From the NCBI GenBank assembly GCA_023427705.1, contig JAEZAL010000093.1:1-9658 (forward strand): a DNA stretch of 9,658 nucleotides, in the 5' to 3' direction. A program made the position numbers and the translations under genes. The notes under the pieces are model-generated. The model saw only the letters and a program-made list of their open reading frames with translations. It was not told the DNA's origin and made no database searches. Within the stretch, counting starts at the first letter, position 1. Every line of letters begins with the position of its first letter. This DNA is from Bacillota bacterium. GTDB taxonomy: Bacteria > Bacillota > Clostridia > Clostridiales > Clostridiaceae. This document shows, one piece after another, positions 1 to 7,014 of the stretch.

Positions 1-165
1 ATATTAAATAAAATGGAAAGTAATGATCTACCACTTGAAGAATTAATGAAAGAATATGAAAGTGGAGTTAAGTTAATAAATAAATTATATAAAACCTTAA
101 ATTCTTTAGAGGGCAAGATAAGTGTAATTAAAGAGGAAATGGAAATGGAGCTAAAGAATGAGTAA
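1..165 (+). CDS. xseB: Exodeoxyribonuclease VII small subunit (XseB), 3' end only
   Basis: An open frame enters from the left edge in frame 1 and ends at TAA 163-165, giving 54 C-terminal residues. The stretch LPLEELMKEYESGVKLINKL is the typical XseB core (LPLEE...YE.G..L), followed by a charged helical tail. XseB proteins are usually 70-80 residues, so about 20 N-terminal residues lie outside the window. XseB is the small helical subunit that assembles in several copies on XseA to form exonuclease VII, which degrades single-stranded DNA in the cytoplasm. The stop overlaps the ispA start by 8 bp, which implies translational coupling. The xseB-ispA-dxs order is a standard Firmicute arrangement and supports the call. 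Confidence 0.9.
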   Translation: MLNKMESNDLPLEELMKEYESGVKLINKLYKTLNSLEGKISVIKEEMEMELKNE

Positions 166-1027
166 TAAAATAAATCATTATAGGGATTATATTAATAGTT
201 ATTTAGATTTGTACTTTAACAATAAAGGAAGTTATAATAGAATTATATATGATGCAGCAAGTTATAGCCTTAATATAGGAGGAAAAAGAATAAGACCTAT
301 ATTATTCTTATTAACTTATAGTTTATATAAAGATAATTATAAAGACGTAATAGAAATGGCCTCAGCAATGGAAATGATTCATACTTATTCTCTTATACAT
401 GATGATTTACCATGTATGGACAATGATGATTTAAGAAGGGGAATGCCAACTAATCATAAAAAATTTGGGGAAAGTATAGCTATTTTGGCAGGAGACATGT
501 TATTAAATGAGGCAATGAGTTTACTTATGCTTTTTTCTATAAAGTATGGAGAAAAAGCTTTAATTGCATCTAGAGAAATATCAGAAGCAGCTGGACCAGA
601 GGGAATGATTGGTGGTCAAGTTGTAGATATTATAGATGAAAATAAACAGATATCAAAAGAAGAGCTTATATATATGCATAATAAAAAAACAGGAGAGCTG
701 ATAAGAGCTTCAATAGTTTCAGCAGCTATTTTAGCAGATGCACCTAAGAAGGATATTGAAATATTAAACGATTTTGGATTAAAATTAGGTTTAGCATTTC
801 AAGTGAAAGACGATATTTTAGATATTGTAGGGGATGTTTCAAAACTTGGGAAAAATATCAATAGCGATAAAAATAAATCAAACTTTATATCTTTATTTGG
901 ATTAGAATATTGTGAGAGAGAATGTGTAAAATTAACAAATGAATGTATTGAGTTGCTGAGAAGCCTTTCTGTAGATGCTATAGAATTAAAAGAATTAACT
1001 TTAGATTTATTAAATAGAGAATTTTAA
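158..1027 (+). CDS. ispA: Farnesyl diphosphate synthase / short-chain polyprenyl synthetase
   Basis: This 289-residue protein condenses isopentenyl diphosphate with allylic diphosphates (DMAPP, GPP) to make short-chain prenyl diphosphates, probably FPP. FPP feeds undecaprenyl and quinone synthesis. GGKRIRP (residues 41-47) is the substrate-binding GGKR.RP motif. The first Asp-rich motif is DDLPCMDNDDLRRG (82-95), in the form with two extra residues seen in bacterial type FPP synthases. GGQVVD (152-157) and KTG (177-179) follow, and the second Asp-rich motif is FQVKDDILD (214-222), with the DDs binding Mg2+-diphosphate. The length is normal. The ATG at 158 overlaps the xseB stop, and GGAG at 147-150 sits 7 nt upstream. 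The gene ends 19 bp before dxs, the enzyme that starts its substrate pathway. Exact chain length cannot be fixed from sequence, so GGPP is possible. Confidence 0.95.
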   Translation: MSNKINHYRDYINSYLDLYFNNKGSYNRIIYDAASYSLNIGGKRIRPILFLLTYSLYKDNYKDVIEMASAMEMIHTYSLIHDDLPCMDNDDLRRGMPTNHKKFGESIAILAGDMLLNEAMSLLMLFSIKYGEKALIASREISEAAGPEGMIGGQVVDIIDENKQISKEELIYMHNKKTGELIRASIVSAAILADAPKKDIEILNDFGLKLGLAFQVKDDILDIVGDVSKLGKNINSDKNKSNFISLFGLEYCERECVKLTNECIELLRSLSVDAIELKELTLDLLNREF

Positions 1028-1046
1028 TAGAAAGAAAGGTTTTGTT

Positions 1047-2906
1047 ATGGGTAAAATATTAGATAAGATTACCTCTATAGAAGAAGTAAAGAAATTAACA
1101 AATGTTGAATTAGAAGTCTTAGCTTCCGAAATAAGAGATTTTTTAATAGATAGTGTATCTAAAACTGGTGGACATTTAGCTTCTAATTTAGGAGTAGTTG
1201 AATTAACTATAGCTTTATTTAAAAGTTTTAATTTAGAAAAAGATAAAGTTGTATGGGATGTTGGACACCAAAGCTATGTTCATAAAATTCTTACAGGAAG
1301 AAAAGATCAATTTGATAAATTAAGACAATATAACGGTTTAAGTGGTTTTCCTAAAAGATGTGAAAGTAAATATGATGCATTTGATACTGGGCATAGTAGC
1401 ACATCAATATCTGCTGCTTTAGGAATGGCTAGAGCTAGAGATATAAAGAAGGAAAAAAATGAAGTAATTGCAGTTATTGGAGACGGAGCATTAACTGGAG
1501 GAATGGCATTAGAAGCCTTAAATGATGTTGGATTTAAAAAAACTAAGATGATAATAGTATTAAATGATAATCAGATGTCAATATCTAAAAATGTTGGTGG
1601 ACTTTCAAAACACTTGAATAAGCTAAGAATGGAACCAAAGCATAATAAACTTAAATCAGATATAAATGAGACACTAAAGCATTCTAAAACTGGTGAAAAA
1701 GTTGCAACATATATATCAAAATTTAAAGATGGATTAAAACAATTTATAGTTCCATCAATGCTTTTTGAGGATATGGGTTTAAAATATATTGGACCTATAG
1801 ATGGACACAATATAGAACTTTTAAGTGAAGTCTTTGGAATGGCAAAAAATATTGAAGAGCCAGTTATAATTCATGTAGTTACCAATAAAGGTAAAGGATA
1901 TGAGTTAGCAGAAAAGAATCCTAATAAATATCATGGAGTTAGTCCTTTCGACCTAGAAAGTGGAGAAACTATTAGTTCAAGTAAGAAAAATTACTCTAAA
2001 GCTTTTGGTGATGCTATGATTGAATTAGCAAAGGAAGATAATAGAATAGTTGCTATAACAGCAGCAATGCCAGATGGAACTGGATTAAAAGACTTTGCTA
2101 AGGAATTTCCAAATAGATTTTTTGATGTAGGAATTGCAGAAGGGCATGCCACAACATTAGCAGCAGGATTTGCAGCTGCTGATATGAAGCCAGTTTTTGC
2201 TGTATATTCTACATTCTTGCAAAGAGCTTTAGATCAAGTTATACATGATGTTTGTATTCAAAATATGCCTGTAGTATTTGCTATAGATAGAGCTGGTTTA
2301 GTTGGTGAAGATGGTGAGACTCATCAAGGGATATTTGATTTATCTTATTTATGTGAAGTTCCAAACATGACTGTATTAGCTCCTAAACATTTAGATGAAG
2401 TGAAGGTTATGCTAAAATGGGCATTAAATCAAAATGGACCAGTTGCATTAAGATATCCTAGAGGTGGAGATTTATGTGAAGATATAAATCCTTTAACCTC
2501 AATTCAATATGGTAAATGGGAGAAGATATCTATTGGAGATAAAGTAGCAATAATTGCAGTAGGAAAAATGTTGCAACATGCTCTTTTGGCAAAAGAACAA
2601 TTATTAAAGCAGGGAATAAATCCATTAATAGTTAATGCAACATTTGTAAAACCTTTAGATAATAGCATGTTAAGACAATTATGTGAAGATGGTTATGATA
2701 TCATAACTATTGAAGATAATATTACAAATGGTGGATTTGGTAGTTATGTTTTAATGAACTTATATGAGCTAGGATTTAAAAACAAATTTAAATCATTAGG
2801 CTTTAAAGATAGATTTATCCCTCAAGGTGATGTAAATATATTATACAAAGAGAACAAATTAGATCCAGAAGGAATTGCAGAATCAATTATAGAACTTTAT
2901 AAATAA
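1047..2906 (+). CDS. dxs: 1-deoxy-D-xylulose-5-phosphate synthase
   Basis: This 619-residue thiamine-diphosphate enzyme makes DXP from pyruvate and glyceraldehyde 3-phosphate, the entry step of the MEP isoprenoid pathway. GGHLASNLG (41-49) and GHQSYVHK (73-80) carry the conserved histidines. The ThDP/Mg motif runs from GDGALTGG (145-152) to NDNQMS (173-178). The transketolase pyrimidine domain begins near 315 with AITAAMPDGTGL (336-347). The presumed catalytic Glu is E365 in GIAEGHATT, then DRAGLVGEDGETHQG (414-428) and RYPRGG (469-474), and a C-terminal transketolase domain from about 490. Length is normal for the family. The start is ATG 1047, with GAAAGG at 1034-1039 seven nt upstream. Two positions look slightly unusual against the textbook motif (G366 where Q or E is common, D342 in MPDGTG), but no required residue is missing. 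It follows ispA by 19 bp and precedes tlyA by 11 bp, so it is almost surely co-transcribed. Confidence 0.97.
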   Translation: MGKILDKITSIEEVKKLTNVELEVLASEIRDFLIDSVSKTGGHLASNLGVVELTIALFKSFNLEKDKVVWDVGHQSYVHKILTGRKDQFDKLRQYNGLSGFPKRCESKYDAFDTGHSSTSISAALGMARARDIKKEKNEVIAVIGDGALTGGMALEALNDVGFKKTKMIIVLNDNQMSISKNVGGLSKHLNKLRMEPKHNKLKSDINETLKHSKTGEKVATYISKFKDGLKQFIVPSMLFEDMGLKYIGPIDGHNIELLSEVFGMAKNIEEPVIIHVVTNKGKGYELAEKNPNKYHGVSPFDLESGETISSSKKNYSKAFGDAMIELAKEDNRIVAITAAMPDGTGLKDFAKEFPNRFFDVGIAEGHATTLAAGFAAADMKPVFAVYSTFLQRALDQVIHDVCIQNMPVVFAIDRAGLVGEDGETHQGIFDLSYLCEVPNMTVLAPKHLDEVKVMLKWALNQNGPVALRYPRGGDLCEDINPLTSIQYGKWEKISIGDKVAIIAVGKMLQHALLAKEQLLKQGINPLIVNATFVKPLDNSMLRQLCEDGYDIITIEDNITNGGFGSYVLMNLYELGFKNKFKSLGFKDRFIPQGDVNILYKENKLDPEGIAESIIELYK

Positions 2907-2917
2907 AGGAGATAAAA

Positions 2918-3727
2918 ATGTCTGGGAAAAAAGAAAGACTTGATATACTTTTAGTGGAAAAAGGAATATTTACTTCTAGGGAAAGAGCCAAAACAAGTAT
3001 AATGGCAGGAAAAATATTTGTTGATGGTCAGAGAGTAGATAAAGCTGGAGAGAAAGTTAATGTAGATGCAGAAATAATTTTTAAAGGTCAAGAAATTCCT
3101 TATGTAAGTAGAGGTGGATTAAAACTTGAAAAAGCAATGAAGGAATTTGGAATATCTTTAAATGAGAAAACTTGTATGGATATAGGTGCTTCAACAGGAG
3201 GATTTACTGATTGTATGCTTCAAAATGGAGCTAAAAAAGTTTTTTCAGTAGATGTTGGATATGGACAATTTGCATGGAAACTTAGAACAGATCCAAGAGT
3301 AGTTTGTATGGAAAGAACTAATATAAGATATGTAACTCCAGAAGATATCGGAGAACCTATTGATTTTGCATCAATTGATGTTTCCTTTATATCATTAAAG
3401 AAAATTATGCCTGCTACGAAAAATTTACTAAGCGATAAAGGTGAAGTTGTTGCATTAATTAAGCCTCAATTTGAAGCTGGTAAAGAAAAAGTAGGGAAAA
3501 AAGGTGTTGTCAGAGATATTAATGTTCATAAAGAAGTAGTTCAAAGTATAGTTGATTATTTATACTCTGAAGATTTAAATGTATTAGCTTTAAGCTATTC
3601 TCCAATAAAAGGTCCAGAAGGAAATATAGAATATCTAGTATATTTTACTAAAGATAAAAATATAGATTCTAAATTTTCAATGGAAGATGTAGAAAATGTT
3701 GTGAATGATTCACATAATTTACTATAA
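2918..3727 (+). CDS. tlyA: TlyA family rRNA (cytidine-2'-O)-methyltransferase
   Basis: This 269-residue protein has two domains. An N-terminal S4 RNA-binding domain (about 6-65, RLDILLVEKGIFTSRERAKT onward) precedes an FtsJ-like Rossmann methyltransferase. The SAM-binding loop is DIGASTGGFTD (88-98). A K-D-K-E set of catalytic residues typical of 2'-O-methyltransferases is visible at K69, D154 (SIDVSFISL), K182 (IKPQFE) and E238 (GNIEYLVYF). These are the same numbers I recall for Mycobacterium tuberculosis TlyA. The family 2'-O-methylates 16S and/or 23S rRNA, and its loss gives capreomycin resistance in mycobacteria. The older label 'hemolysin A' is probably misleading here. The ATG at 2918 has AGGAG at 2907-2911 with 6 nt spacing. 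The dxs-tlyA-nadK-argR-recN order is conserved in clostridia. Which rRNA is modified cannot be decided from this sequence. Confidence 0.93.
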   Translation: MSGKKERLDILLVEKGIFTSRERAKTSIMAGKIFVDGQRVDKAGEKVNVDAEIIFKGQEIPYVSRGGLKLEKAMKEFGISLNEKTCMDIGASTGGFTDCMLQNGAKKVFSVDVGYGQFAWKLRTDPRVVCMERTNIRYVTPEDIGEPIDFASIDVSFISLKKIMPATKNLLSDKGEVVALIKPQFEAGKEKVGKKGVVRDINVHKEVVQSIVDYLYSEDLNVLALSYSPIKGPEGNIEYLVYFTKDKNIDSKFSMEDVENVVNDSHNLL

Positions 3728-3741
3728 TTTTATATTAAATA

Positions 3742-3780
3742 TTATTAAAGGCTTCTAATAATAAATGAAGTCTTTAATAA
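3742..3780 (+). other. 14-bp hairpin in the tlyA-nadK gap
   Basis: The left arm 3742-3755 (TTATTAAAGGCTTC) pairs with the right arm 3767-3780 (GAAGTCTTTAATAA) over 14 bp with one G-U pair, around an 11-nt AT loop. AAAATTC follows the hairpin instead of a U tract, so it is not a canonical intrinsic terminator on the + strand, and no T run follows it on the - strand. It sits in the only sizeable gap (90 bp) of the xseB-recN block. It could be a weak terminator, an mRNA processing or stability element, or a remnant. No promoter of good quality is visible between it and nadK. Confidence 0.5.
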
Positions 3781-3804
3781 AATTCACGGTAGTAAATAAA
3801 CTAT

Positions 3805-3810
3805 GGGGGG
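3805..3810 (+). promoter_or_regulatory. nadK ribosome binding site, deciding a GTG start
   Basis: The G6 run can pair with the anti-Shine-Dalgarno CCUCC, with a G-U at one position. It lies 7 nt before GTG 3818, which is ideal spacing. The competing ATG 3812 is only 1 nt away from it, and ATG 3803 overlaps it. This favours GTG 3818. Confidence 0.6.
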
Positions 3811-3817
3811 CATGATT

Positions 3818-4669
3818 GTGAAAAAAGTTGCCATTGCGATTAATTTATATAAAGATAAAAATATGGAAATGGCTTTAAAAGTAAAAGAAAAGCTATACAA
3901 ATATTTTGAAAATGTAGAAATTATCATGCTAAATAGTTATGATATAATTAATTATGAGTTCAGAGATTTACTTGATCTTATAATAGTGTTAGGTGGAGAT
4001 GGAACAATATTAAGTGTAGCTAGGGGAATTAATGGAAAATTAGATGTGCCTATATTGGGTATTAATATTGGAAATTTAGGATTCTTATCAAGTGTAGAGT
4101 TTTCTGATATAGATAAAGCTTTTGAGAAACTAAAATCTGGAAGTTACACAACGGAAAAAAGGATGTTATTAACTTGTGATTTTCCTTTAGAAGAAATAGT
4201 TAATGAATCACTAGCACTAAATGACATAGTAATTGCAAGAGGAAGCTTATCAAGAATGATAAGATTTTATATATATATAGATGGGAAAAAATATTATAAC
4301 TATAAAGGGGATGGACTTATTATTGCCACACCTACAGGGTCAACAGCGTATTCATTTTCCGCTGGAGGTCCATTTGTTTACCCAACTGTAGATGCAATTA
4401 CATTAACACCAATTTGTGCCCATACAACAGGAATTCAACCTATTGTATTAAATAGTAATAGCAACATTGAAATAAGGGTAGAAAGTAACAATGATGAATT
4501 TAATGTTATTTTTGATGGTCAAAGTACTATTACTCATATAGATAAAGTTGTAGTAAATGTTAATAAAGCAAAAGAATATGTAAATGTTATTTTATTTGAT
4601 GACTATGATTATTTTAAAGTATTGAGGGCAAAAATTATAAATAATTGGAAAGATTGTGAAGGTGATTAA
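3818..4669 (+). CDS. nadK: NAD kinase
   Basis: This 283-residue cytosolic enzyme phosphorylates NAD to NADP using ATP or polyphosphate. GGDGT (residues 59-63 from GTG 3818) is the signature catalytic loop with the key Asp. GINIGNLGFLS (81-91) follows, then NDIVIARG (135-142), and the glycine-rich GDGLIIATPTGSTAYSFSAGGP region (164-185), followed by LTPICAHT. Length is normal for the bacterial family. I chose GTG 3818 because the product then starts MKKVAIAINLYKDK, as family members do, and the G6 ribosome binding site is correctly spaced. ATGs at 3803 and 3812 would add 5 or 2 residues and collide with that site. The gene ends 1 nt before the argR start and carries argR's ribosome binding site in its last codons, so the two are translationally coupled. 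Confidence 0.95.
   Translation: MKKVAIAINLYKDKNMEMALKVKEKLYKYFENVEIIMLNSYDIINYEFRDLLDLIIVLGGDGTILSVARGINGKLDVPILGINIGNLGFLSSVEFSDIDKAFEKLKSGSYTTEKRMLLTCDFPLEEIVNESLALNDIVIARGSLSRMIRFYIYIDGKKYYNYKGDGLIIATPTGSTAYSFSAGGPFVYPTVDAITLTPICAHTTGIQPIVLNSNSNIEIRVESNNDEFNVIFDGQSTITHIDKVVVNVNKAKEYVNVILFDDYDYFKVLRAKIINNWKDCEGD
4659..4666 (+). promoter_or_regulatory. argR ribosome binding site inside the nadK 3' end
   Basis: AAGGTGAT matches the 16S rRNA 3' end complement (GGAGGTGAT) at seven consecutive bases. It is 4 nt before TTG 4671. The upstream in-frame GTGs at 4656 and 4662 overlap the site or precede it, so they are unlikely starts. Confidence 0.8.
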
Positions 4670-4670
4670 T

Positions 4671-5120
4671 TTGAAATCAAGAAGGCATAATAAAATACTA
4701 GAGATAATTAGCGAAAAAGATATAGAAACTCAAGAAGAATTAGCAGAAGAATTGAAGAAAGCTGGATTTGATGTTACTCAAGCAACAGTATCAAGAGATA
4801 TAAAAATATTAAAATTAATAAAAATGCAAGGAGTTTCTGGAACTTATAAGTATGCAGTTTCTTCAAAAGAAAGCAAAGATATTAATGATAAATTATCTAG
4901 TATATTATCTAATGCTGCTATTTCAGTAGAAAATGTAGATAATTTCGTTGTTGTAAAAACATTGACAGGTTCAGCAATGGCAGTAGCTGAAGCAATTGAT
5001 ACATTATTTGATACTGAAGTTGCAGGAACAATAGCTGGTGACAATACAATATTTATATTAGCTAGAAGTTTAGATAAGGCTGAAGAATTAGTTGATAGAG
5101 TTAGAAAAATGATTTTATAA
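4671..5120 (+). CDS. argR: Arginine repressor/regulator ArgR (AhrC)
   Basis: This 149-residue hexameric transcription regulator senses L-arginine and binds ARG boxes to repress biosynthesis and activate catabolism. The N-terminal winged helix (about 1-70) includes MKSRRHNKILEII, the ETQEELAEELKKAGF helix region, and the recognition motif TQATVSRDIK (36-45). The C-terminal oligomerisation and arginine-binding domain ends in GTIAGDNTIFILAR (119-132). In the family's usual GDDT, both Asp residues contact arginine. Here the second is Asn (N125), a variant I believe occurs in other clostridia. I chose TTG 4671 because it gives the canonical MKSRRH start, the normal length, and the AAGGTGAT site upstream. 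An in-frame GTG at 4656 would add 5 untypical residues. argR directly precedes recN, as in Bacillus and Clostridium. No ARG box was found in the window. Confidence 0.95.
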   Translation: MKSRRHNKILEIISEKDIETQEELAEELKKAGFDVTQATVSRDIKILKLIKMQGVSGTYKYAVSSKESKDINDKLSSILSNAAISVENVDNFVVVKTLTGSAMAVAEAIDTLFDTEVAGTIAGDNTIFILARSLDKAEELVDRVRKMIL

Positions 5121-5124
5121 ATAA

Positions 5125-5132
5125 AAGGTGAT
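5125..5132 (+). promoter_or_regulatory. recN ribosome binding site, deciding ATG 5137
   Basis: AAGGTGAT is 4 nt before ATG 5137. An in-frame GTG at 5128 is part of this site and would add MIL before the canonical MLLQLNIKNFALI start, so it is rejected. Confidence 0.75.
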
Positions 5133-5136
5133 ATTA

Positions 5137-6831
5137 ATGTTATTGCAATTAAATATAAAGAACTTTGCTTTAATTAGAGAGTTATGTGTTGAATTTGGAA
5201 AGGGATTTAATATTTTATCAGGAGAAACTGGAGCTGGTAAATCTATTTTAATAGATACCATAGACTATGTTTTAGGTGGTAAATTTTCAAAGGATTTAAT
5301 AAGATATGGAGAAGATAAAACCTTTGTAGAAGCAGTATTTTCAATGGAAAATCCTGAGATTTTAAATGTGCTAAAAGAACAAGATATAGATGATGAATTA
5401 TTAATTATTTCTAGAGAGACAACCTTATCAGGCAAAAGTATTATTAAAATTAATGGAAAATCTGTAGTTCTATCTTATTTAAAAAGGGTAAGAGAAAAAT
5501 TATTAGATATACATGGTCAACATCAAAATCAAAATTTATTAAATAAAGCATGTCACATACAATATTTAGATGATTTTATTGGGGAAGAAATATATTCTTA
5601 CTTAAATAAATATGAAGAATTAAGAAGAGAGCAAAATTTAATAATTGAGAAAATTAAAGAATTAAATGGAAATACAGATAGAGAAAAACTACTTGATTAT
5701 ATAAAATTTCAAATAGATGATATAGAAAAAGCTAACCTTAAAGTTAATGAAGAGGAAGATTTAAAAGAAGAATTTAACCTTCTTTCAAATGCAGAAAAGA
5801 TATCATTAGCATTAAGAAAAAGTTATTCAATATTAGATAGTCCGGTTGAAGGCATATCTATTAATGAAGGATTATCTAAAGTAGTAAATGAACTAACAAG
5901 TGTTGAAAAGCATTTTGAAAAAATAAAAGAAAAAAGAGAGAAAATAGAAGATTCACTTTATATTATAGAGGAAATTACAAGAGAAATAAGAGATCTTTCT
6001 TCTGAAATTCACTATGATGAATTTGAACTAGAGAAAATAAATTCAAGAATTTATGAAATCAGTTTATATAAGAAAAAATATGGTGAGTCTGTTGAAGACA
6101 TATTAAATTACTTAAAAAAATTAAAAAATCAGTATGATGAATTAGTTAATTCTGAAGAGATAATAAATGAATTAAATTCAAAAAAATCAAAAATTGAAGA
6201 CGAAATGAAAGAGTTATGCTATATTATGCATGACATAAGAGAAAAACATGCTGTAAGTCTTGAAGAAAAGATAAAATACGAATTAAATTATATAGGAATG
6301 GAAAAATCTATTATAAAGATAGAAATAGAAAATACTGATAATTTTAACTCTAGAGGATTTGATGATGTTACATTTTTAATATCTACAAATCCAGGTGAGC
6401 CTTTAAAAGTTTTAGAAAAAGTTGTTTCTGGTGGAGAACTTTCTAGAATAATGTTAGCTATGAAATGTGTTTTTGTAGATAAAGATCAAATACCAACATT
6501 AATTTTTGATGAAATAGACACAGGTATTAGTGGAACTGTAGCAAAAAGAGTTGGTGAAAAGATGTTTGAGGTATCAGCTAAACATCAAGTTTTATGTATA
6601 ACTCATTTACCTCAAATAGCAGCATTATCAGATTGTCATTATTTTGTTTCTAAAAGAGTTGAAGAGGGAAAGACTTTTACAGAAATAAAGACCCTAGATA
6701 AATATGAAAAAATCAAGGAAATAGCAAAAATGACTGGTGGAGATGAAGTAAGTGATGTAACTTTAGAAAATGCTTCTGAAATGGTTGCTTTTGCAGAATT
6801 GAAAAAACAAGAAATATTAAAATGTATATAA
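5137..6831 (+). CDS. recN: DNA repair protein RecN
   Basis: This 564-residue SMC-like ATPase acts early in double-strand break repair by recombination, tethering or organising DNA ends at repair centres on the nucleoid. The N-terminal ATPase half begins MLLQLNIKNFALI and carries Walker A GETGAGKS (29-36). A long Lys/Glu-rich central section (about 150-360) is predicted antiparallel coiled coil, shorter than in true SMC proteins and without a visible hinge or zinc hook. The C-terminal half has the ABC signature SGGELS (431-436), Walker B with D-loop TLIFDEIDTGISG (454-466), and the switch THLPQIAA (489-496). Length agrees with known RecN (about 550-580). It starts 16 bp after the argR stop and is the last gene of the block, followed by a strong terminator. 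No LexA-type operator is seen immediately upstream, so any damage control would act on a promoter elsewhere. Confidence 0.97.
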   Translation: MLLQLNIKNFALIRELCVEFGKGFNILSGETGAGKSILIDTIDYVLGGKFSKDLIRYGEDKTFVEAVFSMENPEILNVLKEQDIDDELLIISRETTLSGKSIIKINGKSVVLSYLKRVREKLLDIHGQHQNQNLLNKACHIQYLDDFIGEEIYSYLNKYEELRREQNLIIEKIKELNGNTDREKLLDYIKFQIDDIEKANLKVNEEEDLKEEFNLLSNAEKISLALRKSYSILDSPVEGISINEGLSKVVNELTSVEKHFEKIKEKREKIEDSLYIIEEITREIRDLSSEIHYDEFELEKINSRIYEISLYKKKYGESVEDILNYLKKLKNQYDELVNSEEIINELNSKKSKIEDEMKELCYIMHDIREKHAVSLEEKIKYELNYIGMEKSIIKIEIENTDNFNSRGFDDVTFLISTNPGEPLKVLEKVVSGGELSRIMLAMKCVFVDKDQIPTLIFDEIDTGISGTVAKRVGEKMFEVSAKHQVLCITHLPQIAALSDCHYFVSKRVEEGKTFTEIKTLDKYEKIKEIAKMTGGDEVSDVTLENASEMVAFAELKKQEILKCI

Positions 6832-6861
6832 GTAAATACATAAGTAAATATATTTTGGAAC

Positions 6862-6901
6862 AAACTAAAATCATGGTTATTTGCCATGATTTTAGTTTTT
6901 T
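6862..6901 (+). terminator. Intrinsic terminator after recN
   Basis: The arms AAACTAAAATCATGG (6862-6876) and CCATGATTTTAGTTT (6884-6898) pair perfectly over 15 bp with a 7-nt loop. The right arm runs into TTTTT at 6896-6900, then a base A and seven more T. It lies 30 bp after the recN stop. No T tract follows on the reverse strand, so it works in the + direction. It separates the housekeeping block from spoIVB. Confidence 0.93.
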
Positions 6902-7014
6902 ATTTTTTTAAAGTTATATCTTTAAAATTTTTAACGATTTTAACAAAGTTCCTACAGCATATAAGAATAGTTATGAGGGAAAGTTAAATACAGAGAAGCA
7001 AAGGAGGAGATACT

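Noticed and set aside
1571..1810. Reverse-strand open frame inside dxs
   Set aside because: Lies antisense within a clearly coding gene, has no family features, and reads as a composition shadow. The same applies to the reverse frames at 4844-5044, 6639-6887, 7326-7517 and 8907-9149.
6930..6993. Sigma-G-like promoter for spoIVB (CATATAA at 6958, GAATA at 6965)
   Set aside because: A sigma-G promoter is expected for spoIVB, but no pair of -35 and -10 elements with correct spacing matches well enough to call in this AT-rich stretch.
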